NCBI GenBank assembly: GCA_037968995.1
Contig: JBBKWP010000010.1
Coordinates: 1 to 7,509, forward strand
Origin: JAEXNA01 sp037968995
Lineage (GTDB): Bacteria; Vulcanimicrobiota; Xenobia; Xenobiales; JADMJV01
Length of the DNA: 7,509 bases
Direction of reading: 5' to 3'
Positions 1-5,389 of the stretch are shown one piece after another; position 1 is the stretch's first letter; the number at the start of each line of letters is the position of its first letter. The notes under the pieces are model-generated. The model was not told the DNA's origin. It did no database searches and worked only from the letters and a program-made list of their open reading frames with translations. Position numbers and translations under genes: made by a program.

Positions 1-266
1 ATCGCGGTGGTGAGGGGACCGTCAAGATTTTAGAGTTTAACGAACCCGTCACTCTCACCCTTATGGCCACCCGGCGAACCACCTCTCCCTATGGATTGAA
101 TGGCGGAGATGCCGGTCAACCTGGCGTCCAAGCGGTCCGCCAACCCGGGGGCGAGTGGATGGACCAGCCAGGATCATTCACAACAACCCTGCCCGCTGGA
201 AGTCAGTTCCGATTAGAGACTCCGGGAGGAGGGGGATGGGGAACTTGGACAGCTAAATCGACCTGA
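1..266 (+). CDS. Hydantoinase B/oxoprolinase family protein, C-terminal fragment (5' end outside the window)
   Basis: The open frame enters from the left edge (first whole codon at base 3) and ends at TGA 264-266. About 87 residues are visible. They contain RGGEGTVKILEFNEPV, then a TRRTTSPYGLNGGDAGQPG stretch and finally LETPGGGGWG. This order (GG-G-v-r---f--pv, RR--sPyGl-GG--G-pG, TPGGGGyG) is the C-terminal signature of the HyuB/5-oxoprolinase B subunit family, whose members take part in ATP-dependent opening of 5-oxoproline or hydantoin rings in the cytoplasm, usually with a HyuA partner or as a fused protein. The protein stops only seven residues after the GGGGWG motif, earlier than many relatives. 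The ATG at base 63 is internal, not the start, because the family signature continues upstream of it. The substrate cannot be told from this piece. The gene is tail-to-tail with the sulfur operon, 30 bases away. Confidence 0.85.
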   Translation, partial: RGGEGTVKILEFNEPVTLTLMATRRTTSPYGLNGGDAGQPGVQAVRQPGGEWMDQPGSFTTTLPAGSQFRLETPGGGGWGTWTAKST

Positions 267-296
267 CCTGAGTTGCGTCGTGACCCTGTGTCAGGC

Positions 297-608
297 TCAC
301 TCAGTGAGTTCGCAACCTCTCAGGCAATTCAGCAGGACGTGTAACTTCGCTTCGGCCACGGAGTAGTAAGTCTGGTTGCCGTCGCGTCGACTCTTTAGTA
401 ACCCACTGCCCTTGAGCTTATTGAGGTAGAGGGACACCGTGGACTGAGGCTGACTTGTGCGTTCGGAAAGCTCGTTGACCGTCGTCTCGCCGTGCAGATC
501 CAGAAGTTCGACGAGGCGAAGCCTGAGAGGATGCCCCAACAGCTTGAACATTTCGGCGGCGAAATCGATCTTCTCAGTGCTCATCTGGTCAGGAGGCGAA
601 ACATTCAT
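297..608 (-). CDS. ArsR-family winged-helix repressor, probable persulfide/sulfide-responsive regulator of the flanking sulfur genes
   Basis: The 103-residue protein has the usual ArsR/SmtB length. Its features are an N-terminal helix with LLGHPLRLRLVELL (23-36), a helix-turn-helix around 42-70 (TVNELSERT, then SQPQSTVSLYLNKLKGSGLL) and a beta wing at about 72-83 (KSRRDGNQTYYSV). The ELCVC metal box of classical ArsR is absent. The only cysteines are C95 and C99, a CxxxC pair in the last helix. The start codon overlaps the stop of the upstream dioxygenase gene as ATGA (605-608), so translation is probably coupled. An internal Met at residue 9 has no purine-rich site before it, whereas AGAGGAAA precedes the chosen start, although 14 bases away. 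The location suggests a BigR/SqrR-like role: repressing its own operon and the divergent transporter operon until persulfide oxidises the cysteines. Family membership is clear; the ligand is inferred from context. Confidence 0.9.
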   Translation of the reverse strand: MNVSPPDQMSTEKIDFAAEMFKLLGHPLRLRLVELLDLHGETTVNELSERTSQPQSTVSLYLNKLKGSGLLKSRRDGNQTYYSVAEAKLHVLLNCLRGCELTE

Positions 609-1975
609 GAGTGCGTGAGTTTCCTCTCTTCCATCGCGCTATATCCACCGAGGATGTCGCTAGGATTTTTCCCCGCTCTTTGCAACAGACTCGACGCTAT
701 CAAGGAGCGCTGTCCACTCTGGCAGTGCAGTACAGGATTATCAGGGATTTCGTTAAGGTGTTCAGTGAGATAGCCGAGATGGATGTGATGGGCACCGTCT
801 AGGTGACCTTCCTCCCATTCCGCCTGGCTCCGGACATCGAGAATATAGGACGCGTCCGGCTCGAGTTCCTCAGGACTTATCCGTTCACTCTTTTGAAGCA
901 CCAAGTCTGAGGGCAGTTCAGATTCCAGGAAATATCCCTTCACTCGGTCGAGACCGATGGAGCGGAGACCCTCAACCTTAGACTTCAGTTCGGAGGGTGA
1001 ACTTAACAACAGTTCGATGTCGTTGTCATAATCGAGAAGCCATCCGGCCCAAGTCACGAACGCACCTCCTTCCGGTAGGAAGATCGCACCCTTGGGATGC
1101 CCTTTCGTAAAGCTGGAAGTGCCCCTCAGGTCGACCAACTGAGTTCGTCGGTCGGTCCCGTCGGTAGACCACTTCAGGTGAGGCGGCATCTCGCTGTCAA
1201 GCAAAGGCGGTCCAACCTTATTGAGCTCTTTCATCATGGCGAAATACTTAGGAGGCTCGGGCTGTCCGTCCAGAATCTCCTTCACAAACTCTGCCTCCGT
1301 CTCGCACCGGAAGGCCCAGTTGGTTGTTTTTTCGTAGCCGAGTACAGACGAAGGGATGGCACCCAGGGCCTTTCCGCAGGCGGAACCGGCCCCGTGCGCC
1401 GGCCAGATCTGACGATGATCAGGCAGCGCCTTGAACCTCTGGAGGGAAGCGTAGAGGGCCTCGGCTCCCTTCTTCATGGTGTCCTTCAACCCCGCTGCCT
1501 TCTCCAGGAGGTCGGGACGACCCACGTCACCCACGAAGACGAAATCGCCCGTGAACACTCCGATCGAGGGTCCGCCCGCCGGCTTGTCTGTCAAGACGAA
1601 ACTGATGTGCTCCGGCGTATGACCCGGAGTGTGCATCACTTCAAGTTCGAGGTTTCCGACCCCGATGACGTCGCCGTCTCCCACCAGACGGTCCTGCTCG
1701 GAAAGGAAACCGTACTGCCAGTCCTCGTCGCCCTCCTTAGAGAGATACATCATGGCGCCGGCTTGATGAGCCAACTGCCGACTGCCCGAGAGATAGTCCG
1801 CGTGAATGTGCGTCTCGGTAACGTGCGTGATGGTCAGGCCCTGGTCATCAGCTTCTCGGAGATAGATCTCGACATTGCGTCCGGGGTCGATGACGATGGC
1901 CTCCCCTGTGGCCTGGCAGCCAACTAAGTAGCTTGCGTGGGCGAGTCGATCGTCATAAAATCTTTTCAAGTACAC
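605..1975 (-). CDS. Persulfide dioxygenase-rhodanese fusion (MBL fold plus two rhodanese domains, CstB-like)
   Basis: A 456-residue cytoplasmic protein with three domains. Residues 1-250 form a metallo-beta-lactamase-fold persulfide dioxygenase: THIHAD at 55-60, TPGHTPEH at 116-123, TGDFVFVGDVGRPDL at 142-156 and WPAHGAGSACG at 191-201. The non-haem iron ligands expected from the ETHE1/CstB family fall on H56, H119 and D144. Residues 260-350 are rhodanese-like (VDLRGTSSFTKGHPKGA) without a catalytic Cys. Residues 365-456 are a true rhodanese with the active-site loop CQSGQRS (C418). C20, C200 and C418 match the conserved cysteine positions I recall for Staphylococcus CstB, which turns low-molecular-weight persulfides into sulfite and thiosulfate. 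The start is GTG, with AAGGAG six bases upstream, and the N-terminus MYLKRFYDDRLAHASYLVGC aligns with the family. It is first in a two-gene operon with the ArsR gene. A Zn-dependent hydrolase is much less likely, given the D60 and rhodanese pattern. Confidence 0.93.
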   Translation of the reverse strand: MYLKRFYDDRLAHASYLVGCQATGEAIVIDPGRNVEIYLREADDQGLTITHVTETHIHADYLSGSRQLAHQAGAMMYLSKEGDEDWQYGFLSEQDRLVGDGDVIGVGNLELEVMHTPGHTPEHISFVLTDKPAGGPSIGVFTGDFVFVGDVGRPDLLEKAAGLKDTMKKGAEALYASLQRFKALPDHRQIWPAHGAGSACGKALGAIPSSVLGYEKTTNWAFRCETEAEFVKEILDGQPEPPKYFAMMKELNKVGPPLLDSEMPPHLKWSTDGTDRRTQLVDLRGTSSFTKGHPKGAIFLPEGGAFVTWAGWLLDYDNDIELLLSSPSELKSKVEGLRSIGLDRVKGYFLESELPSDLVLQKSERISPEELEPDASYILDVRSQAEWEEGHLDGAHHIHLGYLTEHLNEIPDNPVLHCQSGQRSLIASSLLQRAGKNPSDILGGYSAMEERKLTHS

Positions 1976-1981
1976 GGGAGT

Positions 1982-1987
1982 CTCCTT
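1982..1987 (-). promoter_or_regulatory. Ribosome binding site that fixes the GTG start of the persulfide dioxygenase gene
   Basis: On the minus strand AAGGAG lies six bases before GTG 1975-1973. This is a near-ideal Shine-Dalgarno site, so the GTG is preferred over any downstream Met codon. Confidence 0.8.
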
Positions 1988-1999
1988 CGCGACGGGGTC

Positions 2000-2028
2000 T
2001 TTACATGTTCATTGTATATGTGTATATT
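2000..2028 (+). promoter_or_regulatory. Sigma70-type promoter for the divergent TauE-YeeE transporter operon
   Basis: TTTACA (2000-2005) and TATATT (2023-2028) are separated by exactly 17 bases, both one to two bases off consensus. The start would be near 2035, leaving a leader of about 94 bases before the GTG at 2129. This promoter occupies the same DNA as the leftward one on the opposite strand, so the two polymerases probably compete for the site. The -10 lies inside the 2013-2032 palindrome. Confidence 0.6.
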
Positions 2029-2040
2029 TACATTTGTCAA
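2011..2040 (-). promoter_or_regulatory. Sigma70-type promoter for the persulfide dioxygenase-arsR operon
   Basis: Reading the minus strand, a perfect -35 box TTGACA (2040-2035) is followed after 16 bases by TATACA (2018-2013), or after 18 bases by TACAAT (2016-2011). Transcription would start near 2006, giving a leader of about 30 bases with the AAGGAG site well placed. The -10 overlaps one end of the 2013-2032 palindrome, so bound repressor would block it. The promoter is inferred from sequence only. Confidence 0.72.
2013..2032. promoter_or_regulatory. Candidate operator: 20-bp imperfect palindrome shared by both divergent promoters
   Basis: The sequence TGTATATGTGTATATTTACA is an imperfect inverted repeat (TGTA-AT-T...A-AT-TACA), AT-rich in a GC-rich neighbourhood. 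It covers the -10 boxes of both promoters and its centre (2022/2023) lies between them. AT-rich palindromes of about this size overlapping the -10 are typical ArsR-family operators, and BigR is known to bind such a site at its own operon. The ArsR protein encoded at 297-608 is the obvious ligand, but this is inference. Confidence 0.6.
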
Positions 2041-2128
2041 TACTTACAGATTCGATTCAAGAGACCTGGAAAGGATGATGGAAACCCATGAGATATTTGC
2101 CAGTGAGTCGCCCTAGGGTGATGCCGGC

Positions 2129-2869
2129 GTGCTGAGCTACGTTCTCGCCGTTCTCGTCGGGATCTCTCTTGGCATGCTCGGATCCGGGGGGTCAATCTTA
2201 GCCGTACCCATCCTGAAGTACGCGGCGGGTCTCTCCGCCAAAGAGGCCGTAGCGACGTCGCTTGCGACGGTGGGGTCCGTTGCCTTCGTTGGTTCACTGA
2301 TCGCGTGGAGAGAGGGACGAGTGGCTTGGAAAGCAGGCGCTCTCTTCGCGGTGGTAGCCACCGCCGGTACCGTGCTGGGCGTGAAGATTGCCACGGCCCT
2401 CTCTGATAAAGTTCAAATGGGAATTTTTGTTGCCGTCATGGTTTACGCCGTGGTGAGGATGCTAAAGCAAGACGACGCCGAAGAATCCGCGACCGAGCAA
2501 GAGAGCCGTGTCAGCGCCGTTCTCAAAGCCTTGGCCGTGGGCGTCCTGACGGGTGTCGTCGGCGTGGGTGGGGGGTTTTTGATCGTTCCCGCCTTGGTGA
2601 CACTCTTCCGACTTTCCATGAAGACAGCGACCGGAACATCATTGGTGGTGATCTGCGTCAACAGTTTGATCGGAGCGATCGCGTATAGCGGGACGGTCAG
2701 TCTCGACTGGACTTTCACCGCCTACTTCTCTGGAGCCGCCATAATAGGATTGGTCGCGGGAAATCTTTGGGCTCAGAAGATCTCAGAGGATCGACTGAAG
2801 AAAATTTTCGCTGGGCTCGTGGCGGTGGTGTGTCTCTACACCGCCGCCCAAGAATTTTATTTTCTATAA
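2129..2869 (+). CDS. TauE/SafE-family inner-membrane transporter, probable sulfite/organosulfur anion exporter
   Basis: A 246-residue polytopic membrane protein of normal family length. It shows the two-repeat structure of TauE/SafE (DUF81): GMLGSGGSILAVP at residues 15-27 in the first half and GVVGVGGGFLIVP at 142-154 in the second. A charged cytoplasmic linker (about 112-128, KQDDAEESATEQESR) joins the halves, and seven to eight hydrophobic segments are visible. Members export sulfite, sulfoacetate or related anions. Beside a persulfide dioxygenase, which makes sulfite and thiosulfate, sulfite export is the natural guess. The start is GTG 2129: the frame has a stop at 2114-2116 and no other start between, with a weak AGGG site eight bases upstream. 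The ATG at 2121 is out of frame and hits a stop at once. It is first in a three-gene operon; the next gene begins 22 bases after its stop. Confidence 0.9.
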   Translation: MLSYVLAVLVGISLGMLGSGGSILAVPILKYAAGLSAKEAVATSLATVGSVAFVGSLIAWREGRVAWKAGALFAVVATAGTVLGVKIATALSDKVQMGIFVAVMVYAVVRMLKQDDAEESATEQESRVSAVLKALAVGVLTGVVGVGGGFLIVPALVTLFRLSMKTATGTSLVVICVNSLIGAIAYSGTVSLDWTFTAYFSGAAIIGLVAGNLWAQKISEDRLKKIFAGLVAVVCLYTAAQEFYFL

Positions 2870-2876
2870 GACAAGA

Positions 2877-2883
2877 AAGGAAG
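2877..2883 (+). promoter_or_regulatory. Ribosome binding site for the first YeeE half-protein, favouring ATG 2892
   Basis: AAGGAAG ends eight bases before ATG 2892. The in-frame TTG at 2889 is closer and weaker as an initiator, and the ATG at 2898 is 14 bases away, so 2892 is the best start. Confidence 0.6.
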
Positions 2884-2891
2884 AAACGTTG

Positions 2892-3371
2892 ATGATTATG
2901 ACTCAGCCCTGGCCCTGGTGGGTCTCGGGACTCCTCTTGGGATCGATCGTACCGCTCCTTTACATTTTGGGAGGCAAATGGTTTGGAATCTCAAGCAGCC
3001 TTCAACAGATCGGCGCGGTCTGTACGCCGAACCTACAGCTTCCGTATCTAAGAGACTATGACCGAAAAGCCGGCGCCTGGTTGCTGTTCTTCGTGTCGGG
3101 CGTGATGCTGGGAGCCTTCCTGGCAAACCGATGGCTGACCGAGGCATCGGTAGAGTTTCTACCGGCCCACTACCACAGTGTGACCGGAGCGCTCATTCTT
3201 CTCGCGGGCGGCTTCCTGGTCGGCTTCGGGGCTCGTTACGCAGGAGGGTGCACCTCTGGGCACGCCGTCACCGGTATCGCAAACCTGAACCCCCCCAGCA
3301 TGCTGGCCACCGCCTGTTTCTTCGCCGGGGGACTCTTCGTGACTTGGTGCACAGATTGGTTGGTGTTCTAA
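2892..3371 (+). CDS. YeeE/YedE-family sulfur transport protein, first half-size subunit
   Basis: A 159-residue membrane protein with about four hydrophobic segments (11-27, 61-79, 98-115, 136-152). It carries the family hallmark GFGARYAGGCTSGHAVTGIANL region at residues 111-132. In the full-length thiosulfate transporter TsuA (YeeE) the cysteine in GGCTSGH is one of the residues that contact the substrate, so C120 is the likely functional residue; C44, C142 and C153 also occur. Full-length YeeE is about twice this size, and here the repeat is split into two genes, this one and the next, 1 base downstream. Split pairs of this type are known beside persulfide dioxygenases and ArsR regulators, for example the pmp genes of Serratia. 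It probably moves thiosulfate or a persulfide-like sulfur species across the inner membrane as a heterodimer. The direction of transport is not readable from sequence. Confidence 0.9.
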   Translation: MIMTQPWPWWVSGLLLGSIVPLLYILGGKWFGISSSLQQIGAVCTPNLQLPYLRDYDRKAGAWLLFFVSGVMLGAFLANRWLTEASVEFLPAHYHSVTGALILLAGGFLVGFGARYAGGCTSGHAVTGIANLNPPSMLATACFFAGGLFVTWCTDWLVF

Positions 3372-3372
3372 A

Positions 3373-3786
3373 GTGATCCAGTATTTCAACGTCCTCCAAC
3401 TCGGGATACTCCTGGGGATAATCTTTGTCAAGACCGAGGTCGCGCGATGGGACAGAATTCACGACATGTTCCTCTTCAAAGAGCCCCGCATGTATCTCAT
3501 CATCGGAACAGCCATCGTGGTCGCCGGTGTTAGCATGCGCGTGTTGAAGACCCTAGGAGTGAAGAGCCTCGACGGAAAACCGATCAGCTACGACCCTAAG
3601 CCGTTTCACAAGGGCATCGTTCTTGGCGGACTTTGCTTCGGCGCGGGTTGGGCCCTTACGGGAGCCTGTCCCGGCCCTATCTACGCACAGATGGGCGCGG
3701 GCGAAGGGATGGCTTTCTTCACATTCTTGGGCGCCGTCCTTGGAATGTACACCTATGCGGCCCTAAAACCCAAGTTGCCACACTAG
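3373..3786 (+). CDS. YeeE/YedE-family sulfur transport protein, second half-size subunit (DUF6691-like)
   Basis: A 137-residue membrane protein with hydrophobic segments at 5-19, 39-56, 80-96 and 112-130. The conserved block GLCFGAGWALTGACPGPIYA (86-105) is the second-repeat hallmark of YeeE/YedE proteins, with C99 in GACPGP matching the substrate-lining Cys of the family; C88 is a further cysteine. It begins at GTG 3373, one base after the TAA of the first half, with no clear Shine-Dalgarno site, so translation is probably coupled to the upstream gene. This spacing supports a 1:1 heteromeric transporter rather than two independent carriers. It is the last gene of the transporter operon, followed by a hairpin 17 bases after the stop. 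Confidence 0.9.
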   Translation: MIQYFNVLQLGILLGIIFVKTEVARWDRIHDMFLFKEPRMYLIIGTAIVVAGVSMRVLKTLGVKSLDGKPISYDPKPFHKGIVLGGLCFGAGWALTGACPGPIYAQMGAGEGMAFFTFLGAVLGMYTYAALKPKLPH

Positions 3787-3802
3787 CCGATTCCCTCGAG
3801 AG

Positions 3803-3846
3803 CCTGGGCCTTCCGCCTGCCGGTGCCCCCAAGCGGAGGGTCCAGG
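3803..3846. terminator. Hairpin in the convergent gap, probable bidirectional terminator
   Basis: Arms at 3803-3816 (CCTGGGCCTTCCGC) and 3833-3846 (GCGGAGGGTCCAGG) pair over 14 positions: 12 Watson-Crick pairs plus two G-U wobbles in the rightward transcript, and two A-C mismatches on the leftward strand. The loop is 16 bases. It sits 17 bases after the second YeeE stop and 20 bases after the stop of the convergent 442-residue gene. No clean T-tract follows on either side (only a T/C-rich run to the right), so intrinsic termination may be incomplete or the hairpin may only protect the 3' end. Confidence 0.55.
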
Positions 3847-3866
3847 ACTTCCACCCTTCTTGATTC

Positions 3867-5195
3867 TCAGAACCTAAATAGGATCGTATCATTTTGGATT
3901 CCGAACCATTCCCGGGGACCGTAGGCGAAATCTTGTGAGGTGGGGTTCCCGATGGCGGTTCCGTCGAAAGGAAGGGAGAGCGTCGCCTTCGTGCCGGACA
4001 AAGCGTAGACGGCCTCCACTTCTTTGAGGACCTCAGAATGGGGAATGGGAATGCCGGCGGCACGAATCTCATCGAGGTTTTTCGGAAGGCGTCTGTTCTC
4101 GGCGCGGAAAGCCAAGACCGCTGTCGCCGTTGCCGCCCCGGCGATTTTGGTCCGATTGAAGCGTATTTCGGCGTCAGCGCGGACGTAGTTGGGCAAAACC
4201 ACTAGCGCCAGGTTGCCCACTTTGCCGGTCAAATAATCGCTTGTCGACGGGTTAGCGAGATAGGAAGGCATTTGGACCGTTCCGCCGTCTCGCAGATCTG
4301 AATCGATGGTCAGCATTAGGTTGGAATAGATTCGAGCCTCGCGACTCAGAAAACCAGGTAAACGCCACCAGGCCGAATTCAAGTCCGGAAACTTTCCCGT
4401 CTTGAGCATCGCCACGGACTTTTGAAACCCGACCATCTCGGAACCCATTGTGGTTGCGAGTTCCTGTTCCACGGGGAGAGCATCCGTCAAGCGCCCTGCG
4501 AGCGCCTTCCACTGCGCCGCGGAAAGCTTCGATTCAGGTCCGAGCAGGCCCACATACCCGTCGAATCCGATGGACTGGACCGCTACGCCGACCATCTCAT
4601 TGATCAACGTCGTCTGAGTCTCAACGGCTTTGCCAAACTCCATCACCGCCACTGTAGCTGACGCGGCTTCTAGAATCTTGCCCTGGGCCGCCCTCGCCTC
4701 GGCATATCCCACCATAGCTTGGGCCGAGGAACGCACCGAAATGAAGTTCATCACTGGACTGTTAAAACTCAACTCCTGGTCGGGTGCGGCGAAAACCGGC
4801 TTTCTCATGGCAGCCTCAAGCTCTGGGGCCACCGTTTCAAACTTCGACAGCGCCGCCTGATAGGACGAGTTCTTGGCTAAACTGCTGTGGTCCACGAATT
4901 CCCTGGTGCTTGAAGTACTGTAGCCGTTCCAGTCTTCTAGGATCTTTTTTATGGGAGCATTTTCTTTTCGCTCCACGCCTTTTCGCCCCCAGTACGGCAA
5001 AAAAGTCTGGGACAGGTAACCGTTGCGTTCTGGATCCTTAGCAACGGTCTGAATTTCCACAAAATGCTCTTGCGCCGAAACCTCGACCTCCTGCAATCGC
5101 CGAGGATCCTGAATCTTTGGAAACTGAATCCAAACAGTATAAACAACACAGAACGCGAGCAAGATCCCAAGGTAAACCAATCCCAACTTTTTCAT
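3867..5195 (-). CDS. Uncharacterised membrane-anchored protein, 442 residues
   Basis: I do not recognise this family. Residues 1-3 are MKK, followed by one strong hydrophobic segment (about 4-24, LGLVYLGILLAFCVVYTVWI) with no obvious signal peptidase motif. This points to a signal anchor with the rest outside the cytoplasm. The body is mainly helical: a long Ala-rich middle (about 110-260) and a C-terminal portion with ATAVLAFRAENRRLPKNLDEI (357-377), then short beta-like stretches ending in FRF. The 'helix, R-A-E-N-R-R-L-P-K-N-L-D-E-I' element resembles the tail of many uncharacterised anchored proteins in Planctomycetes and Verrucomicrobia; this is from memory and untested. There are no catalytic motifs and a single Cys, C16 in the anchor. 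ATG 5195 has no Shine-Dalgarno site, but the charged-then-hydrophobic N-terminus supports it. It lies tail-to-tail with the sulfur operon, head-to-head with the next unit, and appears to be a single-gene transcript. Confidence 0.75.
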   Translation of the reverse strand: MKKLGLVYLGILLAFCVVYTVWIQFPKIQDPRRLQEVEVSAQEHFVEIQTVAKDPERNGYLSQTFLPYWGRKGVERKENAPIKKILEDWNGYSTSSTREFVDHSSLAKNSSYQAALSKFETVAPELEAAMRKPVFAAPDQELSFNSPVMNFISVRSSAQAMVGYAEARAAQGKILEAASATVAVMEFGKAVETQTTLINEMVGVAVQSIGFDGYVGLLGPESKLSAAQWKALAGRLTDALPVEQELATTMGSEMVGFQKSVAMLKTGKFPDLNSAWWRLPGFLSREARIYSNLMLTIDSDLRDGGTVQMPSYLANPSTSDYLTGKVGNLALVVLPNYVRADAEIRFNRTKIAGAATATAVLAFRAENRRLPKNLDEIRAAGIPIPHSEVLKEVEAVYALSGTKATLSLPFDGTAIGNPTSQDFAYGPREWFGIQNDTILFRF

Positions 5196-5389
5196 ATCAA
5201 CGAATTTCGAACAAAAAGTCGAACTCCTCCGGGAAACTCCTCAAGGAATCTCCCATGAAGTTCCGACCCGCGCTCTGAAAACGTCCTAAAAACGTGTTCA
5301 CAACCATGTAGAAATCGTTCAAAACTTGTTACATCGCCATTTCCTGAGACCATCCTGGGTCCATCAGCGTCCGTTATGCTGTTCCCACA

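Noticed and set aside
262..295. Possible terminator between the hydantoinase B fragment and the arsR gene (CCTGAC 262-267 pairing with GTCAGG 290-295).
   Set aside because: Only six base pairs around a 22-base loop, no T-tract on either strand and partly inside the coding end; too weak to call.
296..308. Inverted repeat CTCACTCAGTGAG at the end of the arsR gene.
   Set aside because: A single-base centre cannot form a hairpin loop, it lies inside the coding end, and its position after the operon makes an operator role unlikely.
1097..1927. Long open frame of 276 codons on the plus strand.
   Set aside because: It is antisense to the persulfide dioxygenase gene, whose motifs are unmistakable; the plus-strand product has no recognisable family features and its length is explained by GC-rich codon bias.
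2889..2891. TTG start for the first YeeE subunit.
   Set aside because: The ATG three bases downstream has a better distance from AAGGAAG and is a stronger initiation codon.
5196..5389. Promoters in the divergent gap between the 442-residue and 390-residue genes.
   Set aside because: I searched both strands for paired -35 and -10 boxes at 15-19 base spacing and found none convincing. The AAAACGT direct repeat at 5278 and 5289 (11-base offset) is too short to interpret.
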